A DNA stretch of 64,000 nucleotides from DATBGZ01 sp963803115. Its GTDB lineage: Bacteria > Actinomycetota > Actinomycetes > Mycobacteriales > Micromonosporaceae. The notes under the pieces were generated by a model. That model was not told where the DNA came from. It saw only the letters and a program-made list of their open reading frames with translations, and searched no databases. The DNA is taken from the NCBI GenBank assembly GCA_963803115.1, contig CAWDLN010000006.1, forward strand, positions 390,168-454,167. The letters are read 5' to 3'. How positions within the stretch are numbered: position 1 is the first letter of the stretch; each line of letters starts with the position of its first letter. Position numbers and translations under genes: made by a program. Below are positions 34,509 through 41,258 of this stretch, in pieces.

Positions 34509-35752
34509 TCAAGACCAGCGGGCGATGACGGTTTCGCCGCCGGTGACTCGGTCGCCGGGTGCCACTTGGGCCGTCGCCCGATCCACCGGCAGGTAGACGT
34601 CAGTGCGAGATCCGAAGCGGATCAGCCCGAACCGTTCGCCCTTGGCCAGCAACGACCCCACGGGCGCGCGGTGCACGATGCGCCGCGCGATCAGGCCGGT
34701 CCGCTGCGCCACGGCCACGGTGCCGTGGGTGGTATCGAGCACCGTATACGCGGCCACGTTGTGCTCCGCCTCCGGCTTCATCGCCGCCGCGAACCCTCCG
34801 TCGACGACGAAGTGGTCCACGACCCGACCGGCCACGGGGAACGGTTCACGTGCACATCGAGCACGGACAGGAAGACCGCAATCCGCAGGAACTCCTCGCC
34901 GCCGAGCCGGTCGTCGCGGGTGTGCTCGACCGAGAGCACCTTGCCGTCGCTGGCGGCGACGATCGCGGCCGGGTCGGTGGGCACCTCCCGCGTCGGGTCG
35001 CGGAAGAACGCCGCGACGGGGCCCGCGGCCAACGCCGGCAGCAGCCACAGTCGCGAGCGCGGGCGCAGCCGGCGCGCGACCACGGCGGCGCCCAGGCAGA
35101 TCGCCGCGGCGACGACACCATTGGAGTCGATGTTCATGTCCGACGTGAGCCGGATGCTGCTGGTGCGGGCGAGCGGCGCGAGGCGTTCGGCCAACCCCGT
35201 TTCGGCCGGCGTATAGCGCAGCCGGTAGACCTTCAGCGGCGGCATGCTCCGGAGCACCAGGTCGGTACCCACGCCGAACAGCGTGCCTTGGCGGCCGAGT
35301 TCCTCGCCTGCCCCGCCGGCCAGGAACGGCGCCGCGGCGACGGACACGCTCACGACACCGCCCGGGTTGAGGTTCTTGACTAGGCTCTCGAGTTCGGCCC
35401 GTGTGTCGTCCGCGCTGCCCGTCATCGGTTCGGCCACCATCACGGCATCGGCCGGGTCCGCCTCGGCGAGGGTTTCCGCCACGCGCACCCGCTGCTCCAC
35501 CCATGCGCCGGAAAGCCGGATCTGATGCCGGACGTCTTCGGTCGCGGCACCCGCGACGACCGTGAGGCTGTCATCCGGCGCGAGCGCGTCGATCGCGGCA
35601 GTGAGTACCGGCGACTGGGGGCCGGCGCCCACGACGAGGCCGTGCTTTGGTCCGGGGTGTCGCGTGAAGTCCGAGGTGATCGCGGCGGCCGCCGTCGGCG
35701 AGACCCGGGTCTCGAAAAGACGTTCTGCGACAGCCGACAAATTCTCGGACAT
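34509..35752 (-). pseudogene. psd: Methyltransferase-like domain fused to phosphatidylserine decarboxylase, one frameshift
   Basis: Read across one indel, this is a protein of about 414 residues. Residues 1-~195 look like a class I methyltransferase-type Rossmann domain (HGLVVGAGPQSPVL, DSLTVVAGAA, LNPGGVVSVSVA). The rest is phosphatidylserine decarboxylase, which makes phosphatidylethanolamine: FFRDPTREVP, LDVHVNRSP, VDGGFAAAMKPEAEHN and the self-cleavage motif FGSRTDVYLP. The frame breaks near 34838, where CCCCGTGGCC should read CCCCGGTGGCC (one G missing on the coding strand). Everything on both sides is well conserved, so a sequencing error is as likely as a true lesion. The start is ATG 35752. 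Confidence 0.8.
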
Positions 35753-35900
35753 GAGCGGCTCCTCCCTTGGCGGAGTTTGCGTTTGCTCGCGACTGCGGGG
35801 CTCGCTGGCGCTCGCTCCTCGCGCTCGCGTCTGCTTGCGTCAGCATAGGCGCAGCGGCGCCGGCCACGTCCGGGTGGGACATGGCCGGCGCCGGTCGGGA

Positions 35901-36224
35901 TCACTCGCGTTCTGGGGGCGGACCGAGGTCGGCGGTGGGATCGGACCGCTCAAAGCTCGGCTGGGCGGATTCGACGTCGGCGCTCGTGTCAGACCATGTG
36001 TGGTCGCCCTCGACGGGCAACGGTTCCTGTCGATCCCGGCGCAAGCTCGCCGCGACGCCGAGCAGGCCAAGCAGGATCAGTACTCCCGCAGCGAACCAGC
36101 CCAGATGAGGCACCTGCCAGTCGAGCACCCAGTTGAGGTAGTACGAGGCTGCCCACCAGCCCGCGAGCGCCACGAACAACAGTCCAAACAGGAGAGACAC
36201 CACGTCGGTGCGATGTGATTTCAT
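35901..36224 (-). CDS. Small membrane protein next to the PspC/LiaF-like gene
   Basis: A 107-residue protein with two predicted membrane helices (about 8-28 and 40-62) and an acidic C-terminal tail (DTSADVESAQPSFERSD, ending PPPERE). It starts 4 bp inside the end of the upstream PspC/LiaF-like gene (ATGA overlap), so both are translated together. The family is not one I can name. It may be an accessory membrane protein of the envelope-stress system. Confidence 0.75.
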   Translation of the reverse strand: MKSHRTDVVSLLFGLLFVALAGWWAASYYLNWVLDWQVPHLGWFAAGVLILLGLLGVAASLRRDRQEPLPVEGDHTWSDTSADVESAQPSFERSDPTADLGPPPERE

Positions 36225-37681
36225 CGGTGGACCTCCAGGTCACCCGCGTGGACGATGGCCCTGATGTGAATACTTCCGCCGCCAGCGCCATCGTCGCCGA
36301 GATCGGTGACCGTGCGCGTCTCGGAGCCGACGCCGTCCCAGGTCTCGTTGAAGACCTTGGCGTTACCGAGGTCCACAGTGGCCTCGACGGTCGTGTCCAC
36401 ATCGGACGGCACGATGATTCGTAGACTTCCAAGGTCCACCTGGACGGTCACGTTGACCGTCTTGCTGGTATCGCTGAAGTCCACATCGGACAGATCAAGG
36501 GTGCCGTCGCCGGCGTTGTGCCGATAACTATCCCGGATCGCGCTGACGGTGGCCGGCGCCCAGGTCACATCGCCAACCCGGAACCACGGCCAGGACGAGT
36601 GCGTGTTGTTGGCCACGGTCCCACCGCCGAGCGCCAGCGCGAGCACCAGACCCAGCGGGATGAGCCAGTACGACCGGCCAATCCAGGCGCCCACAACGAG
36701 CCCCAGTCCAACCACGGTGAGCGCGGCGGCGACGAATGCGACGGGCACGACGTGAGCGCCGGCAAGGTTGGCGATGGCGAGGCCACCGAGCACCAGCAGC
36801 ATCACGGAGAAGGTCAGCAGACCCAGCCGTGAGCGCGGCTTGGGAGGCTTGGGCGCCGACGGGCCGAAGGTGGGCGGCGCCGCTGGCGGCGGGGGCGGTG
36901 GCGTGACGAACGGTCCGTACGGGGCGAACGGCGGCGGCGGTACGGGCGGAGTCCCCGCAGGTGTGGGTGCGACGCCCGGTGCCGCCGGATACGGCGATGC
37001 CGCCGGGTAGGTCGACGTCGCGGCGAACGCCGCCGGCTGTCCGGTGCCGGACCAGGCTGGCCGGGCCCGGCCGCGGTCTCGCAGCAGGAGTAGCAGGATC
37101 GCGCCGAGCAGCACCATCGCGATCAGTGGGGTGGCCCGGAACGGCTCGGAAACGTAGCCCGCGAGCGCGATCACCACAATGACCGTGCCGATGATGGTGC
37201 GGATGGTCGACGTGCGCGACTGCCCCCGTCCGGCCAAGGCCTCGATCGGAGACGCGGAGTCGCCGTCGGCGGGCAGCACGAGCCAGGCGATCAGGTAGAT
37301 AAGGGCACCGATGCCGCCGAAGATCGTGAGCACCGCGAGGACGACCCGCCACAGAACCGGGTCGGTGTTGGTGGCCCGGGCGAACGCGCCGCAGACGCCA
37401 GCGAAGACCCGTCCCTGGACGGGGCGGACGAGCCCGCTGCGCCACGCGAACGCGGTCAGCGGAGGCGGCTCCGGACCAGTGGCGGGCCCAGCCGTACCAG
37501 GCCCAGCCGTACCAGGCCCAGCCGTACCGGGCCCAGTTGTACTGGGCCTAGCCGTACCAGTCTCAGCCGTACCGGGATCGGACATGGCCGGTCCGGGGTC
37601 GCCTGGCCCGGCGGCGCCAGTGGCCCAGGCGGGCGTGTCCATAGGCCCCGTTGAGGGCTGCGGAGGACGGTCGTCGGTCAT
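36221..37681 (-). CDS. PspC-domain membrane protein with LiaF-like C terminus
   Basis: A 486-residue protein. The disordered N terminus (1-75) is rich in Pro/Gly/Thr with 5-residue repeats. A PspC domain (~80-140: VFAGVCGAFARATNTDP, RVVLAVLTIFGG) is followed by helices at ~150-190, a second Pro-rich stretch (~200-270), four more helices and a C-terminal beta domain (~385-486) like LiaF/DUF4097 (VTVQVDLGSLRIIVPSDVD). Such proteins sense or gate envelope-stress kinases. The start ATG 37681 diverges from the kinase gene at 37851, so the three genes resemble LiaF-LiaS-LiaR. A longer open frame upstream is ignored. Confidence 0.82.
   Translation of the reverse strand: MTDDRPPQPSTGPMDTPAWATGAAGPGDPGPAMSDPGTAETGTARPSTTGPGTAGPGTAGPGTAGPATGPEPPPLTAFAWRSGLVRPVQGRVFAGVCGAFARATNTDPVLWRVVLAVLTIFGGIGALIYLIAWLVLPADGDSASPIEALAGRGQSRTSTIRTIIGTVIVVIALAGYVSEPFRATPLIAMVLLGAILLLLLRDRGRARPAWSGTGQPAAFAATSTYPAASPYPAAPGVAPTPAGTPPVPPPPFAPYGPFVTPPPPPPAAPPTFGPSAPKPPKPRSRLGLLTFSVMLLVLGGLAIANLAGAHVVPVAFVAAALTVVGLGLVVGAWIGRSYWLIPLGLVLALALGGGTVANNTHSSWPWFRVGDVTWAPATVSAIRDSYRHNAGDGTLDLSDVDFSDTSKTVNVTVQVDLGSLRIIVPSDVDTTVEATVDLGNAKVFNETWDGVGSETRTVTDLGDDGAGGGSIHIRAIVHAGDLEVHR
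37491..37580. repeat. 15-bp tandem repeat inside the PspC/LiaF-like gene
   Basis: Six consecutive 15-bp units of the form GCCGTACCAGGCCCA. The first two are identical and the later ones diverge. On the reverse strand they encode GTAxP/GPGTA-type repeats in the disordered N terminus. The length may vary between strains. Confidence 0.85.
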
Positions 37682-37850
37682 GTTCTCGATGGTGGCCCGA
37701 GCCGCACCCGAGGTACCTCGGGTGCGGACCCTGAGCCGACCCTGGGATTGCCCGGCTGGGACATCCGGGGTGTTCCCCTGGTCGGGCCGGCCGCGCTCGT
37801 GTGACGATCGGCAGACCAGAACCTCTGACCCGAATCGGACACCCTGCTTC

Positions 37851-39194
37851 ATGCGCAAGCGACGGCCGGCCCCGGTGGCCGCGGTCGGTGCCACTGCGGC
37901 ACCGCAACCGTACCGGCGGCTCTACCGCAACCGCGACGACAAGATGATCGCCGGCGTCGCGGCTGGTCTGGCTGAACACCTTCGCGTTTCGACCGTCGTC
38001 GTGCGAGTTGTGTTTGTCGCGCTGCTCGTCGCCAACGGCCTCGGCGCCCTGCTCTATGTGGCGTTCTGGGCGGTACTTCCGGTCAAGCCGCGCCCGACCG
38101 AAGCCGAGGCGGCGGCACCGCGCCGCTCTGGATCCTTGCAACGGCTGGCGCTGGGGGCGTTGGCGCTCGGCGTGATCATCCTGCAGGCGCAGCTGCATTT
38201 CTTCACGATCGACTCGGGGTTTGTGGCACTCGCGGCCGTGGTCGCCTTCGGCGCGGGAATCATCTGGCATCAGGCCGATCCCCAGCGGCGCCGACGCGCG
38301 CAGACGGAAGCGACGGAGGAGACCCCCGTTGCCGCGCCGGTCGTCACTGCACCGGTCGAGGAGGAGCCGGTCGCCGACCGCCGTTGGTTCTTCCTACGGG
38401 TGATCGGCGGTGGCGTCCTGGTCGTCATCGGCATCGTCGGCATTCTGGGGTTCTTCGCGCCGGGTGAACAGAATCTGAGCGCGACGCTGCTCGGGATGCT
38501 CTACGCCCTGCTGGCGCTCGCCGGACTGGTGGTGGCGATGGCTCCGGTGCTGTGGCGGATCGTGGGCCAGCTTCGCGAGGAACGCGTGGCTCGCATCCGA
38601 CAGCAGGAGCGGGCGGAGGTGGCCGCCGTGGTCCATGACCAGGTACTGCACACGCTCGCGTTGATCCAGCGCAATGCCGGCGACGCGACAAGCGTCCTGC
38701 GTCTGGCCCGTGGCCAGGAACGCACCCTTCGCGGATGGCTGTACAAGCCGTCCGGCTCACCGAGCGAGCGGTTCGCGGCCGCGTTGGAACAGGCCGCCGC
38801 CGAGGTCGAGGACACGTACGGCATCAGCGTGGAGACCGTCGTTGTCGGCGACGCCGACCACGACGATCGGGTGGCGGCTCTCGTCGCGGCGACCCGGGAA
38901 GCGCTGGTGAACGCGGCCCGCCACGCCAAGGTGGGCACGGTCTCGCTCTACGCTGAGGCCGAAGACGATCAGCTGACGGTATTCGTGCGCGACCGGGGCG
39001 CCGGTTTCGACCTGTCCGAAGTGGACGATGATCGGCACGGTGTGCGCGGGTCCATCATCGGGCGGATGCAGCGTCACGGTGGCGGCGCCGAAGTCCGGTC
39101 GAGTCCCGGCGAGGGCACCGAGGTCGAGCTGACGATGCCACGGGTTCGACGTCCCGCGACCGGTTCGGTATCGGGGCCCGTTGGAAGGGATTGA
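37851..39194 (+). CDS. PspC-domain sensor histidine kinase (LiaS/DesK-like)
   Basis: A 447-residue kinase. An N-terminal PspC domain (~22-80: RNRDDKMIAGVAAGLAEHL) is followed by four further helices to ~240, then the HisKA_3 dimerisation box AAVVHDQVLHTLALIQ with phospho-acceptor His262 and the HATPase domain with AATREALVNAARHAK (N box) and VRDRGAGFDL (G box). PspC fused to a kinase is an actinobacterial form of envelope-stress sensing. The start is ATG 37851; no Shine-Dalgarno-like sequence stands out. The response-regulator gene follows directly. Confidence 0.88.
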   Translation: MRKRRPAPVAAVGATAAPQPYRRLYRNRDDKMIAGVAAGLAEHLRVSTVVVRVVFVALLVANGLGALLYVAFWAVLPVKPRPTEAEAAAPRRSGSLQRLALGALALGVIILQAQLHFFTIDSGFVALAAVVAFGAGIIWHQADPQRRRRAQTEATEETPVAAPVVTAPVEEEPVADRRWFFLRVIGGGVLVVIGIVGILGFFAPGEQNLSATLLGMLYALLALAGLVVAMAPVLWRIVGQLREERVARIRQQERAEVAAVVHDQVLHTLALIQRNAGDATSVLRLARGQERTLRGWLYKPSGSPSERFAAALEQAAAEVEDTYGISVETVVVGDADHDDRVAALVAATREALVNAARHAKVGTVSLYAEAEDDQLTVFVRDRGAGFDLSEVDDDRHGVRGSIIGRMQRHGGGAEVRSSPGEGTEVELTMPRVRRPATGSVSGPVGRD

Positions 39195-39195
39195 C

Positions 39196-39870
39196 ATGTC
39201 TGAGCCAGTGGCCGAGGCCATCGAGGTACCGCGGAGCCTGCGGGTGTTCCTGGTCGATGACCACGCCATGTTCCGCGCCGGAGTACGCGCGGAGCTAGGT
39301 GCGTTCGTCGACGTCGTTGGTGAGGCCGGTACGGTCGCCGACGCCGTGGCCTCGATCACCGCCCTGAGGCCCGATGTTGTGCTGTTGGACGTCCACATGC
39401 CCGACGGCGGCGGGCGCGCGGTGCTCGAGGCGCTGCGCCGAGCCCAGCCGAACGTCAAGTTCCTGGCGCTGTCGGTCTCCGACTCCGCCGAGGATGTGAT
39501 CGGGCTGATCCGGGCCGGAGCCCGAGGCTATGTCACGAAGACCATCTCGCCCGAGCAGCTGGCCGAAGCGGTACGGCGGGTGGCCGACGGGGACGCCGTG
39601 TTCAGTCCACGACTGGCCGGGTTCGTGCTCGACGCGTTCGCGGCCCGGCCGGACGTACCGGTGGCCGATCCCGAGCTCGACCAGCTCACCAACCGCGAGC
39701 GGGAGGTGTTGCGGCTGCTGGCGCGGGGGTATGCGTACAAGGAGATCGCGAAGGAGCTCTATATCTCCATCAAGACCGTGGAGACCCACGTCTCGAATGT
39801 GCTCCGGAAGCTGCAGATGTCCAACCGCTACGAACTGTCCCGCTGGGCCGCCGACCGTCGGTTGGTCTAG
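39196..39870 (+). CDS. NarL/LuxR-type response regulator
   Basis: A 224-residue response regulator with a normal receiver: acidic pair in FLVDDHAMF, phospho-acceptor Asp65 in LLDVHMPDGG, conserved Lys in GYVTKTISPEQL. The C-terminal LuxR HTH contains LTNREREVLRLLARG and YISIKTVETHVSNVL. ATG 39196 is preceded by GGAAGGGA and is preferred over a TTG at 39181. It is 1 bp after the kinase gene, so the two form a kinase-regulator pair that probably responds to cell-envelope stress and may control the divergent PspC/LiaF-like operon. Confidence 0.93.
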   Translation: MSEPVAEAIEVPRSLRVFLVDDHAMFRAGVRAELGAFVDVVGEAGTVADAVASITALRPDVVLLDVHMPDGGGRAVLEALRRAQPNVKFLALSVSDSAEDVIGLIRAGARGYVTKTISPEQLAEAVRRVADGDAVFSPRLAGFVLDAFAARPDVPVADPELDQLTNREREVLRLLARGYAYKEIAKELYISIKTVETHVSNVLRKLQMSNRYELSRWAADRRLV

Positions 39871-39912
39871 AACCTTGCCGCCGCGGCCCGCGCGAGCGGA
39901 GCGAGCGCAAGA

Positions 39913-40647
39913 TCACTCCGTGCGGATGATGGTGAAGGCTTCGGCGAGGCGGCCGTCGGGCAGGCCAGCATCCCTTGCCACCATTGCCATTCGCTCGTGC
40001 AGGAACGCTTCGATGTCTACATGACTGGTCTGGGTCGCATGCCGGTGGAGTGCCCGCAGCTTGTCGGGGAACGTTGCCGTCACGTCGATCACGTGATCAG
40101 GACTGGGGCCGGACTGGTACCAGACCTCCCGCACCACCCAGGGCTCATAACCTTCGGCGGCTAACTCGGGAAAGGCGAACGGGTTGCGGGCGTCGGGATA
40201 GACCGCGCACGTCGTCGCCTCGCCGACGGCCAGGTGGTCGGGGTGACTCGGCCCGGCGATGCGTTCCCACCGGCGTAGTGGCGAATTGGTCAGCACCCGA
40301 TCTGGGCGGAACCGCCGGATCGTCCGGGAGATGTCGCGACGAAGCTCGATCGTGGGCGTCAGCCGCCCGTCGAAGTAGCCGTCGAGAAACGTCACGTCAT
40401 GCACCCCGAGCTCGGCCGCGGCGGCCCTCTGTTCGGCTTCCCGCAGCCCGGGCATTTGGTCCCGTGGGGTGTCGTCGAAACCACCGGCGTCGCCACGTGT
40501 GACGATCACGTACGACACGTCCAGCCCGTCGAAGACCCACCGAGCCAGGGTGCCCCCGGCGCCGAACTCGGCGTCGTCGGGATGCGCGAAGACTCCGAGC
40601 ACCCGCTTCACGTCCGTGAGCGGCGGGGCGGACGGCGGAAAGCCCAC
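39913..40647 (-). CDS. PIG-L family LmbE-like deacetylase
   Basis: A 244-residue zinc deacetylase of the PIG-L/LmbE family. The metal-site motif is VFAHPDDAEFG near the N terminus, with a second histidine motif SHPDH around residue 138. Members remove acetyl groups from GlcNAc-type sugars, including MshB and Mca in mycothiol metabolism; this one cannot be placed more exactly. The GTG start follows the stop of the chorismate mutase gene by 3 bp, so it should share that gene's attenuator-controlled transcript. Confidence 0.85.
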   Translation of the reverse strand: MGFPPSAPPLTDVKRVLGVFAHPDDAEFGAGGTLARWVFDGLDVSYVIVTRGDAGGFDDTPRDQMPGLREAEQRAAAAELGVHDVTFLDGYFDGRLTPTIELRRDISRTIRRFRPDRVLTNSPLRRWERIAGPSHPDHLAVGEATTCAVYPDARNPFAFPELAAEGYEPWVVREVWYQSGPSPDHVIDVTATFPDKLRALHRHATQTSHVDIEAFLHERMAMVARDAGLPDGRLAEAFTIIRTE

Positions 40648-40650
40648 GTG

Positions 40651-41022
40651 CTAGACCAGTTTTCCGCGACCGGCGCGAAGGATCAGCAGAGCCAGCTGCG
40701 TGCCGTCGGCACCGAGCGCGTCCCGGAACCGGGCGAGAATCTCTTGCTCGCGGGCGAGTACGAGCCGAGTTCCACCGGCGGCGACGCGGGTCACCCCGAC
40801 CTCATGCGAGATCGCCGCCCGTTCCTGCCACAGTTCGATGATCTTTTGATCGATCTCATCCAGACGTCGTCGCAGGCCCGCGATGTGCTCGTCGGCGCTG
40901 GCGTTCTCGGCGGCGGTGGGGACGCCGGTGGTGGTTTGCTGGAGTCCTTCGTTGGTTTGGTGGAGTCCTTCGTTGGTTTGCTGGAGTCCTTCGTTGGTTT
41001 GCTGGAGGGTCGTGCCGTTCAT
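40651..41022 (-). CDS. AroQ-type chorismate mutase with N-terminal QTNEGL repeats
   Basis: A 123-residue protein. Residues ~50-120 form the all-helical AroQ chorismate mutase domain: LRRRLDEIDQKIIELWQERA carries the first-helix Arg and Asp-Ile-Asp pattern, and LAREQEILARF the later active-site region. It would convert chorismate to prephenate for Phe and Tyr synthesis. The N terminus has a 7-residue repeat (QQTNEGL, four copies with small changes) encoded by 21-bp DNA repeats. ATG 41022 is preceded by AAGGAG. Upstream lies a Phe/Tyr leader peptide and an intrinsic terminator, which fits its pathway. Confidence 0.85.
   Translation of the reverse strand: MNGTTLQQTNEGLQQTNEGLHQTNEGLQQTTTGVPTAAENASADEHIAGLRRRLDEIDQKIIELWQERAAISHEVGVTRVAAGGTRLVLAREQEILARFRDALGADGTQLALLILRAGRGKLV
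40939..41001. repeat. 21-bp tandem repeat in the chorismate mutase gene
   Basis: Three full 21-bp units (CTGGAGTCCTTCGTTGGTTT plus G; the middle unit begins with G) plus a partial copy on each side. They encode the QTNEGLQ/H heptads at the protein's N terminus. Near identity at DNA level points to recent expansion. Confidence 0.9.
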
Positions 41023-41082
41023 CGGGTGCTCCTTGGTTGGTCGGGTTCTGTTGGTTGATCCGGGTCGAACCACGGAGCACGA

Positions 41083-41115
41083 AAATGCCCCGGGCTCGGG
41101 GAGCCCGGGGCATTT
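41083..41115 (-). terminator. Attenuator terminator upstream of chorismate mutase
   Basis: AAATGCCCCGGGCTC, 3-nt loop, GAGCCCGGGGCATTT: a perfect 15-bp stem, followed on the coding (reverse) strand by TTTTCG. It lies 60 bp before the chorismate mutase start and 15 bp after the leader-peptide stop, so it acts inside the transcript leader and not at a gene end. Its 5' arm can alternatively pair with the segment at 41151-41162. Confidence 0.9.
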
Positions 41116-41130
41116 CGCAGGTCTTTGTGA

Positions 41131-41196
41131 TCAGGCGCGACCTACGGCTGCCGGACTCCCGGTGCCGTAGTAGAAAAATCGTGTCGCGTGCCGCAC
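41131..41196 (-). CDS. Leader peptide with Phe-Phe-Tyr-Tyr codons
   Basis: A 21-codon frame starting at GTG 41196 (MRHATRFFYYGTG...), with TTT TTC TAC TAC at 41178-41167 and a TGA at 41133-41131. Four consecutive codons for the two end products of the pathway, directly before a terminator and a chorismate mutase gene, are the classic layout of ribosome-mediated attenuation, as in E. coli pheA. No clear Shine-Dalgarno sequence precedes this GTG, and the frame is open further upstream, so the start may lie elsewhere. Confidence 0.75.
   Translation of the reverse strand: MRHATRFFYYGTGSPAAVGRA
41151..41162 (-). promoter_or_regulatory. Putative antiterminator segment
   Basis: On the reverse strand CCGGGAGTCCGG, which begins 4 nt after the second Tyr codon. 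It can pair with CCGGGCTCCCCG (41108-41097) in the 5' arm of the terminator at 11 of 12 positions, counting one G-U. That pairing would prevent the terminator from forming when a ribosome stalls on the Phe/Tyr codons. Confidence 0.65.
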
Positions 41197-41258
41197 GCCG
41201 TCGAGTATGCCATGACGCCGTGCCGGCGCAAGCACGAAGACCTTGGTTGGGAACATCG

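Noticed and set aside
35790..35850. Repeated GCTCGC/GCGAGC motifs upstream of psd
   Set aside because: Short, imperfect and common in GC-rich intergenic DNA; another occurs at 39885-39905. No regular repeat unit.
40939..41001. CRISPR-like array of 21-bp repeats
   Set aside because: The units are directly adjacent with no spacers and keep the reading frame of chorismate mutase.
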